Shown: piece after piece, positions 6,905 to 12,941 of the stretch
Layout: each line of letters begins with the position of its first letter
Position numbering within the stretch: position 1 is the first letter of the stretch
DNA from: Candidatus Sumerlaeota bacterium
GTDB lineage: Bacteria > Sumerlaeota > Sumerlaeia > JADFCT01
DNA: 12,941 nt
NCBI GenBank assembly: GCA_017161665.1
Contig: JADFCT010000056.1
Span: 1 to 12,941, forward strand
Direction: 5' to 3'
Position numbers and translations under genes: made by a program
The notes under the pieces: generated by a model
What the model saw: the letters and a program-made list of their open reading frames with translations, nothing else
Databases searched by the model: none
What the model was told of the DNA's origin: nothing

Positions 6905-7807
6905 CTATCGCAACAGACACAACAGCAGCACGACATAGAGGGCGTACTGGTTGATGGCGTGGAAGGCGCGTCGGAGGTGGGCGGCATGGGCCGGTTCTCG
7001 CAGTTGGCGGAAGAGGTAGAGGCCGAAGAGGAGGGCCAGGAGGGCATGGCCGATGGTGTGATGGGCTGGGATAACGTCAAAGGCCCAGGGTGTGGCGGCG
7101 CCGGTGACAAGGGTCAGGAGGATGGTCCGACGCAAGATCTGAGCGGAACGGCGGGTATTGGCTTCGGATGCCTGGAGACAGGCGAAGCCGGCGCGCCGAT
7201 AGTCGTCCTGCGCCGCGATTTGGAGAATCCGGAAGTGAGGGATTTGCCAGAACAGGAAAAAGAGGGCCAGGGCGATAAGGGGGGGCGCCAGGAGGGAACC
7301 GCCCGCAGCGCACCAGCCAATCGCCGGGGGAAGCGCCCCGATGGGCGCCCCCCAACACACGGCATTGGAGGAATGGCGTTTCAGGGGCGTGTAGATGAGG
7401 TTATACCCGACGGCGGCCAAGGCGCCGAGTCCGGCGGCGCCCGCTCCGCCGCCCAGAGCAAGCCCTCCCCATCCAACGGCCAACAGAGACATGGCCATGA
7501 CCAAGGCCGTCGCCGGTTGGATACGGCCGTCGGGCAGGGGACGTCGGCGTGTTCGTTCCATCCGGGCGTCCTGATCCATTTCCTGCCATTGATTCAGGGC
7601 GCAGGCGCCCGCGCCCATCAGGGCCACCGCCAGGGACGTGGTCAAGCCACGCCCGTCCATCAGGCCCCCGGCCAGGTAGTAGCCCGCCAGAGTGGCCATG
7701 GCGGTGGATAAAGCGATGGGGGCCTTGGTCAATATGAGCCAATCACCGGTCGCCGTCGTACGGTACGGTCGGTCCATGGTAATATGGGGCGGCGTGGGAA
7801 AGGGCAT
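6905..7807 (-). CDS. ctaB: Protoheme IX farnesyltransferase (heme O synthase)
   Basis: Integral membrane enzyme of the UbiA prenyltransferase family that joins farnesyl diphosphate to heme b, making heme O, the precursor of heme A for the oxidase encoded just upstream. The 300-residue length is normal. The first Asp-rich motif reads NQWQEMDQDARMERTRRRPL (72-91), with E76, D78 and D80 where CtaB usually has D-x-D-x-D; 'YTPLKR' (139-144) and the second motif 'DDYRRAGF' (201-208) are canonical. About eight or nine membrane helices can be traced. The start is ATG 7807 with GAGG five bases before it. It lies 52 bases after coxB and is the last gene of the respiratory run. No heme A synthase (CtaA) is in view, so that step must be encoded elsewhere if heme A is used. 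Confidence 0.93.
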   Translation of the reverse strand: MPFPTPPHITMDRPYRTTATGDWLILTKAPIALSTAMATLAGYYLAGGLMDGRGLTTSLAVALMGAGACALNQWQEMDQDARMERTRRRPLPDGRIQPATALVMAMSLLAVGWGGLALGGGAGAAGLGALAAVGYNLIYTPLKRHSSNAVCWGAPIGALPPAIGWCAAGGSLLAPPLIALALFFLFWQIPHFRILQIAAQDDYRRAGFACLQASEANTRRSAQILRRTILLTLVTGAATPWAFDVIPAHHTIGHALLALLFGLYLFRQLREPAHAAHLRRAFHAINQYALYVVLLLCLLR

Positions 7808-7859
7808 GCAATCCTCGCTTGAGAGCGTGTGTCAATGGGGGCGATGCCCGCTGCTAGGG

Positions 7860-9239
7860 CTAGCGCTCCGGTGTCAGGCCCATGGCGAAGAGATAGAGTG
7901 ATTCCCATTCCTCCTGGGTCAGGGTGGAGAAGTTGGGTTTCACACCTCCCAGGGCGGCGGCGACGTCCTGACTGCGTTCACGGAAGGCCGGAGCGCCCTG
8001 ACCCCTCCAGGGGCGATTGGGCTTGTTCAGCGCCGTTGATAACAGACGGGATCGGAATATTTCATCCAGCGCTGCCACCGGGATGTCGCCCTCGCCACGG
8101 GCCCCATGGCAACGGGCGCAGCGGGAGGCATAGATTTGCGCCCCGAGGGGGTACTGTTCGGCGAGGCTTTCATATTCCCGGGCGTTGAGCGCCGGCGCCG
8201 GTTCGGGAGCGGACCAGCGGGATTCGTTGTCCAGTTTGCGCATGGCCTCGTCGATGGGGATTTCCGGTGGGGCATCTGAACCTTTGGACAGGGAAAATGC
8301 TTCATCGAGAGCGGCTTTGTCCTCTTCCGTGTCCATGGGATTGCCGGAGGCGAAGTTGCGCACATATTGGATGACAGCCAATCGATCATCCGCTGCCAGG
8401 TGAGCGAAAGACGGCATATCTTCATTCAATCCCGCCGTGATGGTGCGGAAAATCTGTGAGACCTTGCTCCCCTGTGTGAATCCCTGGGCCGATTGGAACG
8501 AGCGGGAATTAGCCACCAGTCCTCCCTGCCCTTGCAGTCCATGGCAGGATGCGCAATAGGTCTCATAGACGGTCTTGCCGCGAGCCAGTTGCTCGGGGAA
8601 GCCGGCGAAGGCTTTGTTGACGTCGATGGGCAGTTGGCGCTGGGGGCTGTGATACCACAGATCGTATTCCTTGGATGACTTTACCACAATGCGCGTTCCC
8701 ATGACCGAGTGGCCCAGTCCGCAGTATTCGGTGCAATAAATATCATATATCCCTTCCTTGAAGGGCGTAAACGTCAGAAAGTTGGTTTGGCCCGGAATAC
8801 AGTCCTCTTTGATCTTATAGGCCGGGAGAAAAAAACTGTGGATCACGTCCTCCGTTTCCAGGTTCAGGAGCACGGGGCGGCCCGCAGGCGCGATCAACTC
8901 GGGCATTTGCTTGCCGTTTTCATATTCAAAGAGCCAACTGTATTTGCGGGCCTTGGCTGTAATGACCGTGGAGCCGGGGGCGGCTTCCCGCGCGTGAACG
9001 AAAGCCAGCCAGCCATAATAGAACATGCCCATGGTCAATCCCAACGGGATCAGGGACCAGGTCATTTCCAGCCAGAGGTTTCCCTCAATGTCCGTGGCCA
9101 CGGGATTGCGCTTATGGTGGTAACGGATTAAAAAATAGATCATCACCGTCATGATGGCGACGATGAAAAAAATGGAGACGCCAAAGATGTAATAAAAGGC
9201 GTCATCGACCTTGCCCACTGTGGACGAAATTTCAAACAT
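7860..9239 (-). CDS. coxB: Cytochrome c oxidase subunit II with CuA domain and two c-type heme domains (caa3-type)
   Basis: Electron-entry subunit of the oxidase, 459 residues against about 250-350 for most subunit II proteins. Two membrane helices (about 15-37 and 61-82) anchor an outer cupredoxin domain with all CuA ligands: His134 in 'DVIHSFFLPAY' and the block CTEYCGLGHSVM (169-180: C169, E171, C173, H177, M180). A first cytochrome c domain has CASCH (229-233, bases 8541-8555) and a Met ligand in 'NEDMPSF' (Met275). After a charged linker (about 300-360) a second domain has CARCH (374-378, bases 8106-8120), but where MPxF is expected it reads GAPAF (415-419); Met453 is the only later Met. 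The start is ATG 9239, with AAAGGA (9250-9255) ten bases before it and overlapping the stop of coxD; a longer frame to 9371 would overlap coxD and is rejected. Most caa3 subunit II proteins carry one heme domain, so this is a diheme form. Confidence 0.93.
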   Translation of the reverse strand: MFEISSTVGKVDDAFYYIFGVSIFFIVAIMTVMIYFLIRYHHKRNPVATDIEGNLWLEMTWSLIPLGLTMGMFYYGWLAFVHAREAAPGSTVITAKARKYSWLFEYENGKQMPELIAPAGRPVLLNLETEDVIHSFFLPAYKIKEDCIPGQTNFLTFTPFKEGIYDIYCTEYCGLGHSVMGTRIVVKSSKEYDLWYHSPQRQLPIDVNKAFAGFPEQLARGKTVYETYCASCHGLQGQGGLVANSRSFQSAQGFTQGSKVSQIFRTITAGLNEDMPSFAHLAADDRLAVIQYVRNFASGNPMDTEEDKAALDEAFSLSKGSDAPPEIPIDEAMRKLDNESRWSAPEPAPALNAREYESLAEQYPLGAQIYASRCARCHGARGEGDIPVAALDEIFRSRLLSTALNKPNRPWRGQGAPAFRERSQDVAAALGGVKPNFSTLTQEEWESLYLFAMGLTPER

Positions 9240-9253
9240 GTCGTGACCGTCCT

Positions 9254-9556
9254 TTAACGAAACAGATAATCCGTGTAAGTTATAACCAGAAAGACAACGA
9301 ATGTGCCGAGCGTAAAAAGCAGCATCCAGCGGAATATGGGTGGATCGGTTCGGATGCCCATAAAGTACCACAGGACCAGACTGCTTTTACAGCCGGCCAC
9401 GACCAGAGCCACGGCCGTGGCCCAGGGGCCGAGTGGCAGATAGGCGACGCCGACCGTAATGGCGGTCAAAACCAGAAGCGCTCCATAGACCGCGACGTAA
9501 ATCCGGTCGGCAAGGGGCGGGGTATGAGCGGGTGAGTCCATGGGAGTACCTTTCAT
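9254..9556 (-). CDS. coxD: Cytochrome c oxidase subunit IV (small accessory subunit)
   Basis: Small hydrophobic subunit of prokaryotic caa3-type oxidases, about 100 residues, a normal size. Three membrane helices are visible (about 19-40, 45-66 and 76-95), with the family-like 'CKSSLVLWYFMGIR' on helix 2. The start codon ATG 9556 overlaps the TGA stop of coxC by four bases (ATGA), which supports translational coupling. A second in-frame ATG at 9541 has an AAAGG site seven to eight bases before it and would remove five residues; the choice is not certain. It is followed after 14 bases by coxB. Confidence 0.85.
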   Translation of the reverse strand: MKGTPMDSPAHTPPLADRIYVAVYGALLVLTAITVGVAYLPLGPWATAVALVVAGCKSSLVLWYFMGIRTDPPIFRWMLLFTLGTFVVFLVITYTDYLFR

Positions 9557-10206
9557 GCGATCAGGTAGAAGAGCGGAAACAGGAAAATCCAGACCAGGTC
9601 GATCAGGTGCCAGAACAGGCCGCAGTTTTCCAGCATCATGTGTCTTTCAGGGGTAATCTGTCCCTTCTGGATTCGGACCAGACACCAGATGAGCAGACAC
9701 AGACCGATGAACAGGTGGACGCCGTGCAGCCCGGTCATCGAAAAATAGAGGGTGAAGAAGGTTCGGGTTCCGTTATTTAACTCGTTCACCCAGTGCTCCG
9801 AGCCGGGATAGACGCCGTGATGAAACTTGGCGGTCCATTCGAAATACTTGACCCCGAAAAAGATCAGCGCGCAGGCGATGGTGATGCCCAGCAGGACCAT
9901 GGAGCGCTTGCGGGCGCCCTGAAGAATGGCGTTGATGGACAGGGCCATGGTCAGGCTGCTCGTTAAGAGAACAACGGTGTTGAAGGCGCCCATGGCGCGG
10001 CTCAACTCACTCCCGGAGGCGGCCAGGAAGTCGGCGCGGTAGGTGTAGGACTGCATGGCGTACAGAATAAACAGACCGCCAAAGGTCATCAGCTCCGTGA
10101 TCAGGAAGAGCCACATGCCAATCTTTATTCCCTCGGGATCATAATGTTCCGCATGAGGGAGCGTCGCGGCCCCACTATTGTTTTGCGTGTCCATCTCTTC
10201 GCTCAT
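9553..10206 (-). CDS. coxC: Cytochrome c oxidase subunit III
   Basis: Core membrane subunit that stabilises subunit I and its proton uptake. The 217 residues suit the shorter bacterial form with five helices. Family signatures: 'GMWLFLITELMTFGGLF' near the N-terminus with the conserved Glu, 'FFTLYFSMTGLHGVHLFIG' in the middle, and the C-terminal 'FWHLIDLVWIFLFPLFYL'. The start is ATG 10206 behind a GAGAGAAA-like site; an in-frame GTG directly before it (10209) is equally possible. It follows coxA by 20 bases and overlaps coxD by four, so it is inside a tight operon. Confidence 0.95.
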   Translation of the reverse strand: MSEEMDTQNNSGAATLPHAEHYDPEGIKIGMWLFLITELMTFGGLFILYAMQSYTYRADFLAASGSELSRAMGAFNTVVLLTSSLTMALSINAILQGARKRSMVLLGITIACALIFFGVKYFEWTAKFHHGVYPGSEHWVNELNNGTRTFFTLYFSMTGLHGVHLFIGLCLLIWCLVRIQKGQITPERHMMLENCGLFWHLIDLVWIFLFPLFYLIA

Positions 10207-10226
10207 CACTTTCTCTCAATCGCGTC

Positions 10227-11864
10227 TCAAGCCTGTCGGTTGCCTGGGAAATAATACGCATGATGGGTTACCGTTGGAATGGTCTCAAAGTTTTCAAAAG
10301 GCGGCGGTGAGGCGGTCTGCCATTCCAGCGTGGGGGCTTCCCAGGGATTGGCCGAACTGCGCTTTCCAAACCACAGGGAGCCGATCAGATTGGCGAACAT
10401 CAACACCACGCCAGTCGCCAGAATCCACGAGCCCACGGTGGCCATCACGTGAAGATTTTGAAAGGCGGGGGTGTCCGTATATTCAAAATACCGGCGGGAC
10501 TGGCCGATATAACCCAGAATGAACATGGTGAAGTACAATCCGTTGAACCCGACGAAGAAAATCAGGGCCGCCGCCAGGGCGGTTCCCCGGTGATACATTC
10601 GACCAAACATCTTGGGAAACCAGTAATGACAGGCCGCGAAAAAGGCCATCATCGTGGAACCAAACATAACGTAGTGAAAGTGCGCGACCACAAAATAGGT
10701 GTCATGCACATGCGCATCCGCTCCCAGCGAAGCCTGGAGCACGCCCGTCAGGCCGCCGATGAGAAAGAGGAAAATGAACATCATCACATAAAACAGGGGG
10801 ACCTCGAGGTGAATGGAGCCTTTGTACAAGGTCGCCACCCAGTTGAAGACTTTGATGGCGCTGGGAATCGCCACCACGAACGTCAGGAAGGAAAAGACGA
10901 TTTTCGAGGTCATGGAAATCCCGGTGGTGAACATGTGATGGCCCCAGACCAGGGAGCCCAGCCCGGCGATGGCCAGACTGGAGGCGGCGATGAAATTATA
11001 GCCGAAGATATTGCGGCGCGCGAAGGTCGGCACAATATCGGAGACCACACCCATGGCGGGCAGAATCATGATGTAAACGGCGGGATGGGAGTAAATCCAG
11101 AACAAGTGCTGGTAGAGCAGGGGATCGCCGCCCTGGGCCGCGTCGAAAATCGGCAGGCCGGTGAGGCGTTCAACAATGACCAGCAGCAGGGTGATGCCCA
11201 GGATGGGCGTCGAGATCAGCATGATCCAACTCGTGGCGTACAGAGACCAGACAAACAAGGGCATCCGCCGCCAGGTCATGCCCGGCGCCCGCATCCGATG
11301 GACGGTGGTGATAAAGTTCAATCCCGTGAGGATAGACGAAAAGCCAATGATGAAGGCGCCGGTCAGCCCCAGGACCACATTGGTGGAGGTTTCGGCGGCA
11401 TAGGGCATATAGAAGGTCCAGCCCGTGTCCGGGAAGCCGTTACCCGTAAAGAGCGCCACAATAGCCACGACGCCGCCGCCCATAAAGCAATACCAACTCA
11501 GCAGATTCAAACGCGGGAAGAACACATCTCGCGCTCCGATTTGCAAGGGCAGGAAGAAATTCCCGAAAACGGCCGGAATGCTGGGAATGATGACCAGAAA
11601 AATCATGATCACGCCGTGAAGCGTAAAGAGGGCATTGTACTGCGTGGCGCTCATGATCGTTTCTTTGGGAGTCAACATCTCCAGCCGCATCAGCACGCCC
11701 AAGGCCACGCCAGTCAAAAAGAAAATCACGATTGACCAGAGATACAGCACGCCAATTCGTTTGTGATCGACACTCAAGAGCCATCCAAGAATGCCACGAA
11801 AGCGCCCCTGGTAGGTCAGGTAGTTTGGAATTGCGCCCGGAGGCGTCATCGTCGTGGTTGCCAT
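10227..11864 (-). CDS. coxA: Cytochrome c oxidase subunit I (heme-copper oxidase, A2-type)
   Basis: Catalytic subunit that reduces oxygen to water and pumps protons; 545 residues, about twelve helices. Ligands numbered from ATG 11864: low-spin heme His83 ('TLHGVIM') and His397, high-spin heme His395 ('VAHFHY'), CuB His260, His309 and His310 ('WGHHMF'), and the cross-linked Tyr264. The helix VI text is 'IYSHPAVYIMILP', so the A1-type Glu of HPEVY is absent and Tyr258-Ser259 (bases 11085-11093) give the YS motif that marks A2-type enzymes such as the Rhodothermus caa3 oxidase. The K-channel Lys338 ('SAIKVFNW') is present. The start is ATG 11864 because AGGA (11872-11875) is seven bases before it; the in-frame ATG 11879 and TTG 11885 have none. 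It follows sco by 53 bases and precedes coxC by 20. Confidence 0.96.
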   Translation of the reverse strand: MATTTMTPPGAIPNYLTYQGRFRGILGWLLSVDHKRIGVLYLWSIVIFFLTGVALGVLMRLEMLTPKETIMSATQYNALFTLHGVIMIFLVIIPSIPAVFGNFFLPLQIGARDVFFPRLNLLSWYCFMGGGVVAIVALFTGNGFPDTGWTFYMPYAAETSTNVVLGLTGAFIIGFSSILTGLNFITTVHRMRAPGMTWRRMPLFVWSLYATSWIMLISTPILGITLLLVIVERLTGLPIFDAAQGGDPLLYQHLFWIYSHPAVYIMILPAMGVVSDIVPTFARRNIFGYNFIAASSLAIAGLGSLVWGHHMFTTGISMTSKIVFSFLTFVVAIPSAIKVFNWVATLYKGSIHLEVPLFYVMMFIFLFLIGGLTGVLQASLGADAHVHDTYFVVAHFHYVMFGSTMMAFFAACHYWFPKMFGRMYHRGTALAAALIFFVGFNGLYFTMFILGYIGQSRRYFEYTDTPAFQNLHVMATVGSWILATGVVLMFANLIGSLWFGKRSSANPWEAPTLEWQTASPPPFENFETIPTVTHHAYYFPGNRQA

Positions 11865-11917
11865 GAAAGTGTCCTGCATTTTCAAAAAGATATTTCAGAT
11901 CGGAGCGCCCATCCGCG

Positions 11918-12742
11918 TCAGGGCGTTGTCGCGTTCTTGTCTTTCTTTCCCATCTTCAATAATAATACCACCAAAGCGATAAACGAAAGGATCATCACGA
12001 ACCCGGCCACTTTCAAAATCACCGGCCCCGCGCCTGTCTTGGCGTCATAGCCGAAACACTTTTCCCACAGGCTGCGATCTGATTTCCAGATCGATTCCAT
12101 GATTTCGCCGTTGGCGGTTCGGTCAATGGCGATGGCCAGGTCCATGGGGGAATACGCCATATTGCCGCGAATATACCGGCAAATCTTGCCATCGGCCGCG
12201 ACGAGGATCAGAGCAGCCTTGTGATCGTACATACCGGAGCCAAGGTCTTGAAAATAAAATCCCATCTCGTCGCAGATTTGTTTGGCGCTGCCGGCTGTGT
12301 CGGCCAGAAACCGCCAACCGTCTTCGGGAAATTCCCGCTCCAAGGCCATGAGGTAGTTGCGCTTTTGATCGCGCGCCAGTTCGGGACTTTCGCTGGGTGA
12401 AAAACTGATGGCGAAGGCCACGAAATCTTCCAGTGGCTCCTTTTGGACGCGATCCAGCACCTCGCGCATACTCATGAGCGTCACCGGGCAAATGCCGCGG
12501 CAGCGATAGAACACGGGAGCAATAATCGCCGGCTTGCCCTGAGCCAGCTCGCGAATCGTGACGGTTGTGCCCGATTCATCCAGAAAGGGGAGATCAATCG
12601 ATACCCTATCGCCCAGTTTCTCAATGATGTCGATGGTTCCCTCGGGAACGGGCTGTGGCTGGGTTTGTCCCAGAGCCGACGAGGCCAGGATGGCGCCCAG
12701 AACGATCCCACACAGTCGGATTGGAAAGATGGATTTCATCAT
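11918..12742 (-). CDS. SCO1/SenC-family copper chaperone with C-terminal membrane anchor
   Basis: Thioredoxin-fold copper protein that loads the CuA site of oxidase subunit II. The 274-residue product has an N-terminal signal peptide (about 1-25, 'VLGAILASSALGQ'), the copper motif CRGIC (C81, C85; bases 12488-12502) and the third ligand His174 ('MYDHKAALILVAADG'). Instead of the usual N-terminal membrane anchor, it has a C-terminal helix (about 241-263) after 'CFGYDAKTGAGP', the form seen beside alternative complex III operons. The start is ATG 12742 with GAGGAG eight bases before it; an adjacent ATG at 12739 is possible. The preceding gene's stop is 12 bases upstream, inside the same operon. 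Confidence 0.92.
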   Translation of the reverse strand: MMKSIFPIRLCGIVLGAILASSALGQTQPQPVPEGTIDIIEKLGDRVSIDLPFLDESGTTVTIRELAQGKPAIIAPVFYRCRGICPVTLMSMREVLDRVQKEPLEDFVAFAISFSPSESPELARDQKRNYLMALEREFPEDGWRFLADTAGSAKQICDEMGFYFQDLGSGMYDHKAALILVAADGKICRYIRGNMAYSPMDLAIAIDRTANGEIMESIWKSDRSLWEKCFGYDAKTGAGPVILKVAGFVMILSFIALVVLLLKMGKKDKNATTP

Positions 12743-12754
12743 TCGACGGTCTCC

Positions 12755-12941
12755 TCAAAGGTGAAAATGGATCGACTTTTCATGAAGCGGATCGCCGATG
12801 GCGCTCATGGGGTGGCGCCGCATAAATTGGGCGGCGATCGCGCTCCCAACACCCACCGCCAACAGGAGCGGTCCCACTTCATGCCAGGTCGCCATGAGCG
12901 CGTCACCGGTCATAAACAGTTCATCCGAAGCCGCTTCCGGC
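12755..12941 (-). CDS. actF: C-terminal end of a membrane protein, probably alternative complex III subunit ActF (partial)
   Basis: The frame is open from the window edge to a TGA at 12755-12757, giving about 61 residues. One membrane helix ('VGPLLLAVGVGSAIAAQ') is followed by a basic tail 'MRRHPMSAIGDPLHEKSIHF'. The pattern R-x-P, then DP, then E-S, then H near the end resembles the C-terminal tail of ActF, the second quinone-site subunit of alternative complex III as I recall it. The TGA lies in the TTTGAGGAG that forms the ribosome site of sco, so the two are tightly linked. The gene's position before sco and cox genes also fits: ActF is the last act gene before sco in several genomes. The call rests on a short tail; NrfD-type ActC or another membrane protein is possible. 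Confidence 0.5.
   Translation of the reverse strand, partial: PEAASDELFMTGDALMATWHEVGPLLLAVGVGSAIAAQFMRRHPMSAIGDPLHEKSIHFHL

Noticed and set aside
6830..7711. 293-codon plus-strand open frame opposite ctaB
   Set aside because: Gly-rich low-complexity text with no family match; ctaB motifs on the other strand are clear.
9240..9371. 44-residue N-terminal extension of CoxB
   Set aside because: It would run through the end of coxD, has no ribosome site and no similarity to subunit II starts; ATG 9239 with AAAGGA is better.
10449..11735. 428-codon plus-strand open frame opposite coxA
   Set aside because: Composition is Gln/Gly/His-rich and shows no fold or helix; it mirrors the codon bias of coxA.
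12558..12764. Plus-strand small open frame opposite sco
   Set aside because: Antisense of the SCO signal peptide region, with no ribosome site.

Overview
The window is GC-rich, densely coded bacterial DNA with two converging transcription units. The gene content (GspA/GspB, an ECF sigma factor, a membrane-anchored sulfatase-fold enzyme, and a caa3-type oxidase next to what looks like alternative complex III) fits a Gram-negative aerobic chemoheterotroph outside the Proteobacteria, such as a Planctomycetes-like, Sumerlaeota/Hydrogenedentes-like or Bacteroidota/Rhodothermota-like lineage. That placement is inference; there is no rRNA or other phylogenetic marker here.

Layout. (1) Plus strand, 17-2676: a GspA/ExeA-type AAA ATPase with a C-terminal peptidoglycan-binding domain, then a GspB-type partner. 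Together they form an inner-membrane, cell-wall-binding module of the type II secretion system. (2) Minus strand, 4644 down to 2688: an ECF sigma factor, then a 499-base non-coding stretch with a hairpin, a REP-like element and a 59-bp tandem repeat, then a membrane protein with a LolA/RseB-like outer part that could be the sigma factor's regulator. (3) Minus strand, 6763-4805: a five-helix membrane protein with a C-terminal sulfatase-fold domain whose usual nucleophile Cys/Ser is Thr. (4) Minus strand, from the right edge down to 6905: a respiratory operon in the order [actF-like C-terminus] - sco - coxA - coxC - coxD - coxB - ctaB.

How the genes work together. The partial gene at the right edge looks like the end of ActF of alternative complex III, which oxidises quinol. 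SCO delivers copper to the CuA site of CoxB. CtaB farnesylates heme for the oxidase hemes. CoxA, CoxC, CoxD and CoxB form an A2-type caa3 oxidase. CoxB carries two c-type heme domains after its CuA domain, which could let electrons pass straight from alternative complex III to the oxidase.

The most notable points are the diheme CoxB whose second heme domain lacks a clear Met ligand, the late position of coxB in the operon, the Thr-type sulfatase-fold protein, and the repeat-filled gap between the sigma factor and its candidate regulator.
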